Of a DNA stretch of 64,000 nucleotides, positions 8,985 to 20,019 are shown one piece after another. The notes beneath the pieces are model-generated. The model ran no database searches. It had not been told where the DNA came from and worked only from the letters and a program-made list of their open reading frames with translations. Both the position numbers and the translations under genes were made by a program. The DNA is taken from positions 124,001 through 188,000 of the forward strand of contig NZ_BJNG01000005.1 in NCBI RefSeq assembly GCF_006539565.1, in the 5' to 3' direction. Source of the stretch: Pseudonocardia hydrocarbonoxydans. Its GTDB lineage: Bacteria > Actinomycetota > Actinomycetes > Mycobacteriales > Pseudonocardiaceae. The first letter of the stretch is position 1, and every line of letters starts with the position of its first letter.

Positions 8985-9566
8985 ATGACCGTGAACCCGG
9001 CTGCCGCACCACCCGTCGTCCCGCGCGGTACCAACCCTGTGGGGGACGGCATCGTCGTCGGCCTCGGACCGGTGGAGGTCGAGGCCTACATCGACTTCGC
9101 CTGTCCCTTCTGCCGGCAGTTCGAGCTGATGGCCGGGCCGACCCTCGACCGGCTGCTCGAGGACCAGCTCATCACCTTCGTCCGGCACCCGATGGACTTC
9201 CTCGACGCCGTCTCCACCACGGGGTACTCGACGCGCGCCGCGGCGGCCGCCGCGGCCGCGTCGGACGCCGGCATGTTCCACGAGTACGCCCGGACCCTGT
9301 TCGCGAACCAGCCGCCCGAGGGCGGCCCCGGCCTCACCGACGGTCAGCTCGTCCAGCTCGGGCAGGAGATCGGTATCACCGGCGAGCAGTTCCCCGAGAC
9401 GGTCCGCCGGGGCACCTACCTGCCCTGGCCGCCGTTCGTCACCCAGCGGGCGATCGGGCGCGGGATCGGGGGGACGCCCAGCGTCTTCGTGGACGGCGTG
9501 GCGATACCGGCCCGGCCGGGCCCGATCCTGACCGCGGTCCAGGCCGCGATCGACGGTGCCGTCTAG
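8985..9566 (+). CDS. DsbA-family thioredoxin-fold protein (cytosolic)
   Basis: A 193-residue protein with a CPFC redox motif near residue 40 in YIDFACPFCRQFE and a cis-Pro loop GGTPSVFVDG near the C-terminus, typical of the thioredoxin_4/DsbA group. It has no signal peptide or transmembrane segment, so it probably acts in the cytosol, unlike most actinobacterial DsbA-like proteins. It may be a thiol oxidoreductase linked to the metallo-hydrolase upstream, from which it is separated by 99 bases. The alanine run near residues 85-93 is low-complexity. Confidence 0.8.
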   Translation: MTVNPAAAPPVVPRGTNPVGDGIVVGLGPVEVEAYIDFACPFCRQFELMAGPTLDRLLEDQLITFVRHPMDFLDAVSTTGYSTRAAAAAAAASDAGMFHEYARTLFANQPPEGGPGLTDGQLVQLGQEIGITGEQFPETVRRGTYLPWPPFVTQRAIGRGIGGTPSVFVDGVAIPARPGPILTAVQAAIDGAV

Positions 9567-9573
9567 CCAGCTC

Positions 9574-10060
9574 CTAGCCGTCGGTGCGGACCTCCGTGCC
9601 GTCCTGGCCCCAGCGGGTGTGGAACGACCCGTCGGCGTCCGCGCGCACCTGCGCGAAGCCCTGCGCGTAGGCCACGACCTTGCTCGCGTAGAGGGCCTGG
9701 CGGATGTCGTCCACGAGGCTGTCGGCGCGGCGCCCGTCCCCCGGCGTGGGGCCGGCCGGCGTGGTCGACGCGGCCTTGCGCTCGTCGCGCAGCGCCGAGA
9801 GCCCGCGCGCGAACACGGCCTCGGTGATGCCGGTGAGCGGAAGTCCCAGGCCCAGCGCGTCGAGGGCGGTCCAGGTGGCCGCCGGTCTTCTCGTCGGTCT
9901 TGGCCAGCACCTTCGCCGTGATCTCGATGAGGAACGACTCCAGGTCGCCGCTGTTCCACTCCTCGAAGATCGTCGCGATGGCCGGGCGTCCAGCCCGGCG
10001 ACGGGGGTGAGCAGGTCGTAGGCCTCGGCGATGAGCTGGATGTCGGCGCACCCACCAGAC
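9574..10060 (-). pseudogene. 6-phosphogluconate dehydrogenase fragment, frameshifted
   Basis: Read leftward from about 10060, successive frames give ADIQLIAEAYDLL, then IFEEWNSGDLESFLIEITA, then WTALDALGLGLPLTGI, ITEAVFARGLSALR and ALYASKVVAYAQGF. This is the order seen in the C-terminal helical domain of 6-phosphogluconate dehydrogenase (Gnd). At least two frameshifts occur, near 9990 and 9880, and about a dozen residues are missing around the second. The N-terminal NADP domain and the true C-terminus are absent. It is a non-functional relic of pentose-phosphate-pathway origin. Confidence 0.8.
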
Positions 10061-10140
10061 CCCGCGAGTCGCGCTTTTCCCGCCCGCGAGTCGCGACGTG
10101 CCCGCCCACGGGTCGCGCCCCTCCCGTCCGCGGGTCGGGG
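10061..10140. repeat. Four degenerate copies of the CCCGCGAGTCGCG repeat
   Basis: Units of about 20-24 bases carry CCCGCGAGTCGCG (twice exact) and then CCCACGGGTCGCG and TCCGCGGGTCGGG. The array lies at the broken end of the gnd relic. The inverted form occurs next to the other relic at 6482-6520. Confidence 0.65.
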
Positions 10141-10154
10141 GATCCGGGCGACCG

Positions 10155-11072
10155 TCAGCGGAAGCGGGTGGGGTCGTCCAGGAAGGCCTGGCGGCAGCCG
10201 GTGCCGCAGAACCAGGTGGTGGTGCCGGCGTGCTGGGCGGAGATGCCGGCCGGGGTGACCGCCACCGACATCCCGCACACCGGGTCGACGGCCACCTCCG
10301 GCGCCCCCGCGGGCACGTTCGGCGCGCCTGGCAGGTGCACCCGCGGACGCCGGGCCACGATGTCGGCGAAGACCGACAGCGCGATCTCCGGGGCGCTGCG
10401 GGCGCCGATGTCGAGACCGGCCGGGGCGTGGACGCGCGCCCGGTCCGCAGGCGCGACGCCCAGCGCGGCCAGCTCGTCGAGCACCCCGGCGGCCCGGCGG
10501 GGGCTGGCCACCAGCGCCACGTAGCCGACGCCCGCGGCGAGCGCGTCGCGCAGCACCGTGGCCTCGTCCCGGCCGTCGACGTCGCGGCCGTGCGCGGCCA
10601 CCACCACCGCCGAGGTGTCCGGCGCGATCTCCGTGCCGCCGGGGCGCACGTCGTACTCCAGCGCCCCGCCCACCCGCAGCAGCGCCCGGGCCACCGGTGC
10701 GTCGCCGTACACGGTGACGAGGGTGGCGGGCACCATCGCCTCCAGGAAGATCTCCAGGGTGCCGCCGGACAGGCACGGGTTGCCGACGGTGCGCACCCCC
10801 TCCTCGGCAGGCTCCGGGGAGCCGGCGTGCGGGGTGATCCGCAGCAGGCCCGACTCGCCGGCCTGCAGCAGCCGCAGGCTCTCCAGCCGCACCGTCGACT
10901 CCGCGCACACCCCGCCGACGAAGCCGTCGACGGTGCCGTCGGCGAGCACGAGCGCGCAGTCGCCGGGCTTGGCGCTGGTCGGGCGCTCGGCACGGACCAC
11001 CGTGGCCAGCACGAACGGGGTGCGCCCGGACCGCAGCCCGTCGACCCGCGAGAGCAGCTCCGCCGTCCTCAT
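10155..11072 (-). CDS. coxF: CoxF/XdhC-family CO dehydrogenase maturation factor with YHS domain
   Basis: A 305-residue protein. The N-terminal XdhC/CoxI domain shows ATVVRAERPTSAKPG and GFVGGVCAES. A Rossmann-like C-domain follows at about residues 100-240. The last about 45 residues form a YHS/TRASH-type metal-binding domain with DPVCGMSV and TWFCGTGCRQAF. XdhC-family proteins insert or sulfurate the molybdenum cofactor of hydroxylases. Here the likely client is the CO dehydrogenase encoded just upstream, whose stop lies 2 bases before this ATG. The cysteine-rich tail suggests metal (copper?) handling, which is inference. GGAGTGA precedes the ATG. Confidence 0.85.
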   Translation of the reverse strand: MRTAELLSRVDGLRSGRTPFVLATVVRAERPTSAKPGDCALVLADGTVDGFVGGVCAESTVRLESLRLLQAGESGLLRITPHAGSPEPAEEGVRTVGNPCLSGGTLEIFLEAMVPATLVTVYGDAPVARALLRVGGALEYDVRPGGTEIAPDTSAVVVAAHGRDVDGRDEATVLRDALAAGVGYVALVASPRRAAGVLDELAALGVAPADRARVHAPAGLDIGARSAPEIALSVFADIVARRPRVHLPGAPNVPAGAPEVAVDPVCGMSVAVTPAGISAQHAGTTTWFCGTGCRQAFLDDPTRFR

Positions 11073-11074
11073 CG

Positions 11075-13437
11075 TCACTCCACCGCCAGATCGTTGCGCA
11101 GGGGCCTGCCCTGCATCGCCCGCCACACCTGCGCCGGGGTGAGCGGCATGTCGGCGTGCCGCACCCCGATCGCGTCGAGCACCGCGTTCACCACCGCCGC
11201 CGGCGACCCGACGGTGGCGCACTCCCCGATCCCCTTCGCGCCGACCGGGTGGTGCGGGGACGGCGTCACCGTCTCCCCCAGCTCCCACGACGGGCACTCC
11301 TTCGCCGTGGGCAGCAGGTAGTCCATGAACGAGGCGCCCAGGTGGTTGCCGGCCCCGTCGAAGGCCATCAGCTGCATCAGCGCCATCCCGACGCCGTCGG
11401 CGAGGCCGCCGTGGATCTGCCCCTCGACGATCGTCGGGTTGATCCGGACCCCGCAGTCGTCGACGGCGACGAACCGGCGCACGCGCACCTGCCCGGTCCC
11501 GGTGTCGACGTCGACCACGCACACGTAGGCGCCGCAGGGGAAGGTCAGGTTCGGCGGGTTGTAGACGCACGCGGCGTCCAGCTGGCCCTCGACGCCCGCG
11601 GGCAGCTCGAGGTCGGAGTGGGCGGCGAGCGCGATCTCGGCGAGCGTCGCGCCCGCGCCCGGCACGCCGCGGACGCCGAACCGGCCGTGGTCCCACTCCA
11701 GGTCCTCCGGCGCCACCTCCAGCAGCGCGGCGGCGACGGTGCGGGCCCGGTCGCGCACCCGCCGCGCGGCGATCACGGTGGCCGCCCCGGCGACCGGGGT
11801 GGAGCGCGAGCCGTAGGTCCCGAGCCCGAACGGGGTGCGGTCGGTGTCGCCCTGCACCACGTCGACCTCGTGCGGGGAGATGCCCAGCTCCTGGGCGACG
11901 AGCTGCGCGAACGTGGTCTCGTGGCCCTGCCCCTGCGACATGCAGGACACCTTCAGCACCGCCGAGCCGCTCGGGTGGATGCGCAGCTCGGCGGCGTCGG
12001 CCATGCCGAACCCGGCGACGTCCATCGTCGCGCGCGGGCCGGCGCCGACGGCCTCGGTGAAGAAGCTCAGGCCGATGCCCATGCGGGTGCTCCCGCCGGT
12101 GCCGCGCGCCTGCTCGCGGCGCAGCTCGTCGTAGCCCGCGAGCTCCAGGGCGAGCGCGAGGGTGCGCGGGTAGTCGCCGGAGTCGTACTCCCAGCCGGTG
12201 GCGCAGACGTAGGGAAGTCCGCGGGGCGCAGCAGGTTCTGCATGCGCAGCTGCGCCGGGTCGCGGCGCAGGTCGTGGGCCAGCACGTCGACGAGCCGCTC
12301 CACCAGGTAGGACGCCTCGGTCACCCGGAACGAGCACGCGTAGGCGACGCCACCGGGTGCCTTGTTGGTGTGGACGCCGGTCACGTGGCAGTGCGCGGCC
12401 GGCACGGCGTAGGAGCCGGTGAAGACGTGGAAGAACCCGGCGGGGAACTTCGAGGGCTGCGCGGTGCCGTTGAACGCGCCGTGGTCGGCCAGCACCCGGA
12501 CCCGCAGGCCCAGGATCCGGCCGTCCGCGGTGGCCGCGATCTCCCCGCGCATGTGGTAGTCGCGGGCGAAGGCGGTGCTCATCAGGTTCTCGGAACGGTC
12601 CTCGGTCCACTTCACCGGCGCCCCGGTGATCGTCGAGGCGACGACCGCGCACAGGTAGCCCGGGTACATGCCGACCTTGTTGCCGAACCCGCCGCCGATG
12701 TCGGGCGCGACGATCCGGATGCGATGCTCGGGGATGCTGGCGATCCGCGAGTACAGCGCGCGGTGCGCGTGCGGGGCCTGGGTGGTGGCGAACACCGTGA
12801 GCCCGCCACCGACCGGGTCGGCGCTCGCCACGACGCCGCAGGTCTCCAGCGGCGAGGGGTGCACCCGGGGGTAGAGCAGGTCGCAGGTGCTGACGTGGTC
12901 GGCCGCGGCGAACGCGGCGGCCGTGGCGTCGGCGTCACCGGACTCCCAGTCGAAGATCCGGTTGTCGGCCTGCTTCTCGTCGCGGACCAGCGGTGCGTCG
13001 GGGTCCAGGGCGCGGCGGGCGTCGACGACCGGCTCCAGCGGCGCGTACTCGACGTCGATCAGGGCGAGCGCGTCGCGGGCGGCGTAGCGGTTCTCCGCGA
13101 CGACGAAGGCGACCTCCTGCCCCTGGTAGCGCACCTTGTCGGTGGCCAGCACAGCGGCGACGTCGTGCGAGAGCGTCGGCATCCACGCCATCCCGCGCGC
13201 GGCCAGCGTCTCACCGGTCACCACGGCGCGCACCAGCGGGTGCGACTCGGCCGCGCTGACGTCGACGGAGACGATCCGGGCGTGCGCGTGCGGGCTGCGC
13301 AGGACCGCGCCGTGCAGCATCCCCGGCAGCGTGACGTCGTCGACGAACCGGCCCCGCCCCCGCACGAACCGCGCGTCCTCCTTGCGGAGCATGCGCCCGT
13401 GACCGGTCGGGGTCGGGTGGTCGGCGAGGGAGGTCAC
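11075..13437 (-). pseudogene. coxL: Form I CO dehydrogenase large subunit, frameshifted
   Basis: About 787 residues in two frames. Residues 1 to about 407 (GTG at 13437) carry the family N-terminus and the form I active-site loop AYACSFR, with the Cu/S-ligand Cys near 368. From 12212-12214 on the plus strand (a GGG run, CCC in the coding strand) the frame changes, and the rest, from YVCATGWEYDSGDY to the C-terminus with GAKGIGECATVG, continues in another frame. Restoring one C would rejoin them. The second half holds molybdopterin-binding residues, so the product as written would be inactive. It is either a true mutation or a homopolymer sequencing error. It overlaps the small-subunit stop by GTGA. 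Confidence 0.85.
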
Positions 13438-13898
13438 GGCGACCCGCCTGCGGCCGCGTGCCGGATCGCCCGCACGATGTTCTCGTAGCCGGTGCAGCGG
13501 CACGTCACGCCGGAGACGGCCTCGCGGATGTCGTCCTCGGAGGGGTCGGGGTCGTGGTCGAGCAGCCAGCGGGCCGTCATGAGCATGGCGGGCGTGCAGA
13601 ACCCGCACTGCAGGCCGTGGCAGGCGATGAAGGAGGTCTGCACCGGGTCGAGCCCCGAGGGCCCCTCCAGCCCCTCGACCGTGCGCACCCGCCGCCCGCC
13701 GGCCATCGCGGCGAGCACCGTGCAGGACTTGACGGGCAGCTCGTCCATCCACACCACGCACGCGCCGCAGTTGGAGGTGTCGCAGCCCCAGTGGGTGCCG
13801 GTGAGCCCGAGGTCGTCGCGCAGCAGGTGGACCAGCAGCAGCCGCGGCTCGATCTCGCGGGTGTGCTCCCGCCCGTTGACGGTCAGCGTCACCTCCAC
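13434..13898 (-). CDS. coxS: CO dehydrogenase small (2Fe-2S) subunit, leftward set
   Basis: A 154-residue iron-sulfur subunit. A plant-ferredoxin-type cluster motif CDTSNCGACVVWMDELPVKSC lies at about residues 40-60. The second, all-helical cluster motif is CGFCTPAMLMTA and CRCTGYENIV. It passes electrons from the molybdenum centre to the FAD subunit in the cytosolic heterohexamer. Start at the GTG at 13898, with GGAGGTGA 7 bases upstream. It begins 7 bases after the medium-subunit stop and overlaps the large-subunit GTG. All cluster cysteines are present. Confidence 0.92.
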   Translation of the reverse strand: MEVTLTVNGREHTREIEPRLLLVHLLRDDLGLTGTHWGCDTSNCGACVVWMDELPVKSCTVLAAMAGGRRVRTVEGLEGPSGLDPVQTSFIACHGLQCGFCTPAMLMTARWLLDHDPDPSEDDIREAVSGVTCRCTGYENIVRAIRHAAAGGSP

Positions 13899-13905
13899 CG
13901 GACGG

Positions 13906-14784
13906 TCACCTCCACGGCACGCCGGTCCGGTCGGCCGCCCGCGCCAGCGCGCGGACGGTGAGCTCGCCGGCGAGGTGGCGCTTGTAGTCGACGGGGCCGC
14001 GCTGGTCGGCCACCGGCGCGCAGTGCGCGGCGGCGAGCCGGCCGGCCCGCGCGAACGCGTCGACGCCCGCGGCCCGGCCGCGCAGGTCGTCCTCGGCCTC
14101 GGCGGCGACGAAACCGCGCGCCCCCACCGCGGTGAGCCCGATCCCGACGTCGGCCACGGTGCCGTCGGGCTCCAGGCGCAGTGCCGCCGCCGCGGCAGCG
14201 ACGGCCCAGTCGCCCGACCGGCGGTCGACCTTGACGTACGCGCTGCCGGTGCTCCACAGCGACACCCGCAGCTCGACGAGCAGCTCCGCGGGACCGACCG
14301 CCGTCTCGTAGGGCCCGCGGAAGAACGCACGCATCGGCACCTCGCGCTCGTGCCCGTCCGTGCCGCGGACGACGGCGACCGCCCGCAGCGCGCAGAATGC
14401 GGCCGAGAGGTCCTCCGACGGGTCGGCCTGGCACACCGAGCCGCCGACCGTGCCGCGGTTGCGCACCGCCGGGTCGGCGATGACGCGCTCGGCGTCGTGC
14501 AGCACCGGGACCCGCTCGCCCGCCTCGGCGCAGGCGAGCAGCTCGGCGTGGCGCAGCAGCGCGCCCAGCCGCAGCTCGCCGTCGACCACCCGGACGCCGC
14601 CGAGCTCGGCGAGGTCGTTGATGTCGACCAGCAGCTCGGGCTGGGCCAGGCGCAGCTTCATCATCGGGATCAGGCTGTGCCCGCCCGCGACGACCCGGGA
14701 CTCCGAGCCGTACCGCGCGAGCAGGGCCACGGCGTCCTGCACGCTCGTGGCGCGCCGGTACTCGAACTGGGCGGGAACCTGCAT
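13906..14784 (-). CDS. coxM: CO dehydrogenase medium (FAD) subunit, leftward set
   Basis: A 292-residue FAD-binding subunit of the CO dehydrogenase/xanthine oxidase family. The flavin-binding motifs are VVAGGHSLIPMMKLRL near residue 33 and NRGTVGGSVCQADP near residue 107. It accepts electrons from the 2Fe-2S subunit and passes them on to the quinone pool. It is the first gene of the leftward set, with GGGAGGTGAG before the ATG at 14784. A 17-base element shared with the LysR promoter lies 57-73 bases upstream. Confidence 0.92.
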   Translation of the reverse strand: MQVPAQFEYRRATSVQDAVALLARYGSESRVVAGGHSLIPMMKLRLAQPELLVDINDLAELGGVRVVDGELRLGALLRHAELLACAEAGERVPVLHDAERVIADPAVRNRGTVGGSVCQADPSEDLSAAFCALRAVAVVRGTDGHEREVPMRAFFRGPYETAVGPAELLVELRVSLWSTGSAYVKVDRRSGDWAVAAAAAALRLEPDGTVADVGIGLTAVGARGFVAAEAEDDLRGRAAGVDAFARAGRLAAAHCAPVADQRGPVDYKRHLAGELTVRALARAADRTGVPWR

Positions 14785-14840
14785 CTCACCTCCCGGGGCC
14801 ACTCCATCGTGGTCGCGGTCACACACGGCGACAAGACCTC

Positions 14841-14857
14841 TTAACCCATCACTTAGG
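14841..14857 (-). promoter_or_regulatory. Candidate LysR-regulator site in the divergent cox control region
   Basis: Seventeen bases match 12 of 17 with 24141-24157, in the same orientation, consensus nTAAnCCnTnnCTTAGG. It lies 57-73 bases before the leftward coxM start; the other copy lies 65-81 bases before the leftward coxDE operon start. The similar distances suggest a site for the adjacent LysR regulator. Inference only. Confidence 0.4.
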
Positions 14858-14865
14858 AGGGGCGG

Positions 14866-15174
14866 GTGCCGCACCCCGTCCGGGTGCAGCATGTGGCCCG
14901 CGACACACCCGACACGCCACTCCGACCGGAAGCGAGCGCGAGGCCGATGCCGATCGAGTCCGACGGGTACAGCGCGGGCAACCCGCGCATGTACCCCCTC
15001 GTCGAGGGCGCCCCCCGCGGTGGGCGGAGCTCCATCCACGCGTGGCCGCAGATCACCGAGTTCCTCAAGGTGGCCGCGCGGCCGGTGGCCGGCCCGTGGC
15101 CGCCGCACCAGGCGCCCCGCCCCGAGCCCGGCGACGACACCGGTCCGATCGCGATCGTCGAGCCGCGGCGCTAG
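14866..15174 (+). CDS. Small protein of unknown function leading the rightward cox operon
   Basis: A 102-residue protein I do not recognise. It starts with GTG at 14866, with a perfect AGGAGG 5 bases upstream. It contains RMYPLVEGAPRGGRSSIHAW and ITEFLKVAARPVAGPWPPHQ and ends in an acidic, proline-rich tail. No signal peptide, cysteines or membrane segment. It ends 9 bases before coxM, so it should be cotranscribed with the CO dehydrogenase genes. An internal ATG at 14947 would give a 75-residue protein starting near the more ordered part. Confidence 0.6.
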   Translation: MPHPVRVQHVARDTPDTPLRPEASARPMPIESDGYSAGNPRMYPLVEGAPRGGRSSIHAWPQITEFLKVAARPVAGPWPPHQAPRPEPGDDTGPIAIVEPRR

Positions 15175-15183
15175 GGGGACACC

Positions 15184-16047
15184 GTGTACCCGTCCCGCTT
15201 CCGCTACGAGGCGCCGCACTCGCTGGACGAGGCCCGCTCGCTGCTCGCGCAGTACGGCGACGAGGCGAAGGTCCTGGCCGGCGGGCAGAGCCTGGTGCCG
15301 CTGCTCAAGCTGCGCTTCGCCGCGCCGGAGCTGCTCGTCGACATCAACGGCGTCCCCGGCCTCGGGCACCACCGCGTGGAGGCGGGCGTGCTGCGGGTGG
15401 GCGCGCTGTGCCGCCACGTCGACCTGGAGCGTTCCTCCGTACTGGCCCGGCACCCGCTGGTCGCCTCGGCCGCGCCGCTGATCGCCGACCCGATCGTGCG
15501 CAACCGCGGCACCCTGGTCGGGTCGCTGTGCCACGCCGACCCGCAGGGCGACTGGGCGTCGGTGCTGCTCGCGCTCGGCGGCCACGTCGTCGCCGAGGGC
15601 CCGCACGGGCGCCGCCCGATCCCGATGGCGGAGTTCACCCTCGGCCCGTTCCAGAACGCGCTGCGACCGGGCGAGATCGCCGTCGAGGCCGTCGCCCCGG
15701 CGCCACGGGGGCAGGTCAGCGGCCGCTACCTGAAGCTGGAACGCCGCGTCGGCGACTTCGCCACGGTCGGCGTCGCCGTCGCGCTGGAGACCGACGGCGA
15801 CCGGGTCGTGCGCGCGGGCATCGCGCTCACCGGCGTCGGCCCGCACACCATCGCGGCCACGGCGGCCGAGCAGGCGCTGGTCGGCAGGCCGCTCACCGCG
15901 GCGACGGTGGAGGAGGCGGCCCAGCTCGCCGCCGAGGCGTCCCGTCCGAAGGGCGACCACCGCGGCAGCGTCGCCTACAAGCGCCACGTGGTGGCGACGT
16001 TCGTCCGGCGCGGGCTGGCCCGCACCGACCTGGAGGCGGTCGCATGA
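15184..16047 (+). CDS. coxM: CO dehydrogenase medium (FAD) subunit, rightward set
   Basis: A 287-residue FAD subunit with the paired flavin motifs VLAGGQSLVPLLKLRFA (about residue 31) and NRGTLVGSLCHADPQGDW (about residue 108). It is the electron-exit subunit of the rightward CoxMSL enzyme. GTG start with GGGGAC upstream. Its TGA overlaps the ATG of coxS. It is a clear paralogue of the leftward copy but diverged along its length, so the two sets are not a recent duplication. Confidence 0.93.
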   Translation: MYPSRFRYEAPHSLDEARSLLAQYGDEAKVLAGGQSLVPLLKLRFAAPELLVDINGVPGLGHHRVEAGVLRVGALCRHVDLERSSVLARHPLVASAAPLIADPIVRNRGTLVGSLCHADPQGDWASVLLALGGHVVAEGPHGRRPIPMAEFTLGPFQNALRPGEIAVEAVAPAPRGQVSGRYLKLERRVGDFATVGVAVALETDGDRVVRAGIALTGVGPHTIAATAAEQALVGRPLTAATVEEAAQLAAEASRPKGDHRGSVAYKRHVVATFVRRGLARTDLEAVA

Positions 16048-16561
16048 GCTACGGCAGGGCGGGCACGAGCGAGGTGCGGGAGACCCGCACCGGGGAGCGA
16101 CGGGTGACGCTCACCGTCAACGGCGAGCGCCGGGTGGTGGAGGTGGAGCCCCGGCTGCTGCTGGCGCACCTGCTGCGCGAGGGACTGTCCCTGCGCGGCA
16201 CCCACCTGGGCTGCGACACCACCAACTGCGGGGCGTGCACCGTGCTGCTCGACGGCGAGCCGGTGAAGTCCTGCACGATGCTCGCCGTCCAGGCCGACGG
16301 GCACGAGGTCACCACCGTGGAGGGGCTGGGCACGCCCGGCGAGCTCGACCCGGTGCAGGAGGGCTTCTCCCGCGAGCACGGGCTGCAGTGCGGGTTCTGC
16401 ACCGCCGGGATGATGCTCACCGCCCGGGCGCTGCTCGACCGCGTGCCCGACCCGTCCGAGGAGGACGTGCGCTGGGCCCTGTCGGGCAATCTCTGCCGCT
16501 GCACCGGCTACCAAAACATCGTCAAGGCGGTCCTGTGGGCAGCCGACCAGGAGCGGACGTC

Positions 16562-16565
<4 letters not shown>
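16044..16565 (+). CDS. coxS: CO dehydrogenase small (2Fe-2S) subunit, rightward set
   Basis: A 173-residue iron-sulfur subunit. After about 20 extra N-terminal residues it has the first cluster motif CDTTNCGACTVLLDGEPVKSC and the second CGFCTAGMMLTA with CRCTGYQNIV. All eight cysteines are present. It links the molybdenum-copper centre to FAD. Start ATG at 16044 overlaps the coxM stop, and its stop overlaps the coxL GTG, so the M-S-L order is translationally coupled. This is the gene order of Oligotropha coxMSL. Confidence 0.94.
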
Positions 16566-18943
<2,378 letters not shown>

Positions 18944-18944
18944 G

Positions 18945-19520
18945 GTGTTGCTGCGCAACGAGTTCTCCGTGGACGCCCCGATCGACCGGGTCTGGGCCCA
19001 CTTCCTCGACGTCCCGCGGCTGGCGCCCTGCCTGCCCGGCGCCACGCTCGTCGGCGACGACGGCGACGGGACCTACCAGGGCAGGGTCGTGGCCGCGCTG
19101 GGCCCGGTGCGGCTCCACTTCAGCGGCACCGCGCGGATCGTGTCCGCCGACGAGGCGGCCCACCGGATGGTGCTGCACGCCGCCGGTTCGGAGGACCGGG
19201 GCCGCGGCGAGGCGGCCATGACCATCACCGCGACGCTGGCACCCGCGGGCGGCGGCACGACCGTCACCGTCGACCAGGACCTCACGGTCTCCGGCGCGGC
19301 GGCGCAGTTCGGCCGGGGCCTGATCTCCGACGTCACGGGCGTGCTGCTGACGAGCTTCGCGGACTGCGTCCAGTACGACCTCACGCGCGGGGGCGGCACC
19401 GCCACCGCCGTGCGCGCGGCCGCCCCGGCGAGCGGTCTCACCATCGCCCTGCGCGCCGCGCGGCGGGCGCTGGCCCGCGTGTTCGCCCGGTTCTTCCTGC
19501 CCTACGACCGGAACAGGTGA
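18945..19520 (+). CDS. coxG: CoxG, SRPBCC-fold CO dehydrogenase membrane/quinone partner
   Basis: A 191-residue SRPBCC protein beginning LLRNEFSVDAPIDRVWAHF, the standard CoxG start, with CLPGATLVG and a GRGLISDVTGVLLTSFADCV helix at about residues 125-145. CoxG proteins bind CO dehydrogenase and quinone and couple it to the membrane. The C-terminal tail (about residues 160-190) is arginine-rich and amphipathic, which suits membrane contact without a full transmembrane helix. GTG start immediately after the coxL stop. Followed 6 bases later by a run of five small membrane proteins. Confidence 0.92.
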   Translation: MLLRNEFSVDAPIDRVWAHFLDVPRLAPCLPGATLVGDDGDGTYQGRVVAALGPVRLHFSGTARIVSADEAAHRMVLHAAGSEDRGRGEAAMTITATLAPAGGGTTVTVDQDLTVSGAAAQFGRGLISDVTGVLLTSFADCVQYDLTRGGGTATAVRAAAPASGLTIALRAARRALARVFARFFLPYDRNR

Positions 19521-19526
19521 GGTGAG

Positions 19527-19790
19527 ATGGTGCTCTGGTGGATCGGCAACGCCGTCCTGCTGTTCGTGGTGCTGCCGGTGGTGATCGCCCTGCTCAACCG
19601 GGTGCTCGCCGCCGTCGAGCGGATCCGCGCGGCCTGCGACGACATCCTCGTCCACGGCGAGCGGCTCACCGACGAGGTCGAGGACGTGCCGGAGCTGCTG
19701 GCCCGCACCGACGCCGTCGTCGGGCAGATCGCCGCCGGCGCCACGCGCTACGCCGGCAGCGTCGCCCTGCTGCTCCCCGAGAAGGTCTGA
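19527..19790 (+). CDS. Small one-helix membrane protein, first of five
   Basis: An 87-residue protein: an N-terminal hydrophobic helix (about residues 3-25) followed by a charged, helical segment with heptad-like spacing (RVLAAVERIRAACDDILVHGERL). I do not recognise a family; the build resembles short DUF948-type proteins. It starts 6 bases after coxG and is followed after one base by the next member of the series. The location predicts a membrane role in CO oxidation, for example docking or electron-carrier contact; this is inference. Confidence 0.7.
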   Translation: MVLWWIGNAVLLFVVLPVVIALLNRVLAAVERIRAACDDILVHGERLTDEVEDVPELLARTDAVVGQIAAGATRYAGSVALLLPEKV

Positions 19791-19791
19791 C

Positions 19792-20019
19792 ATGCCACTC
19801 GTCGCCTGGACCACGGTCGTCGTCGCCGGGTTGATCGTCGCGGTCACCGCGGTCGGCCTGCTGCGGGTGCTGCTGCACCTGTGGCACGTGCACGACACCC
19901 TCGGATCGGTGCTGGTGGCGGTGCGCGCCGTCGCGGACCGGACCCGAACCGTGCCGGTGGTCGTGCCGTCGGTCAACGCGCACCTCGCGCCCGTGCGGGC
20001 CTGGACGGAGACGGTCTGA
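19792..20019 (+). CDS. Small one-helix membrane protein, second of five
   Basis: A 75-residue protein with one strong hydrophobic helix at about residues 6-30 and a short polar tail (VHDTLGSVLVAVRAVADRTRTV) resembling the tail of its neighbours. Function unknown. It overlaps the next gene by one base (TGATG), so translation is coupled. Codon use is like the cox genes. Confidence 0.65.
   Translation: MPLVAWTTVVVAGLIVAVTAVGLLRVLLHLWHVHDTLGSVLVAVRAVADRTRTVPVVVPSVNAHLAPVRAWTETV

Noticed and set aside
3887-9052. A very long open frame (over 1,700 codons) on the minus strand
   Set aside because: It is antisense to several clear genes and has arginine/glycine-rich composition without domains; long antisense frames are expected at this GC content.
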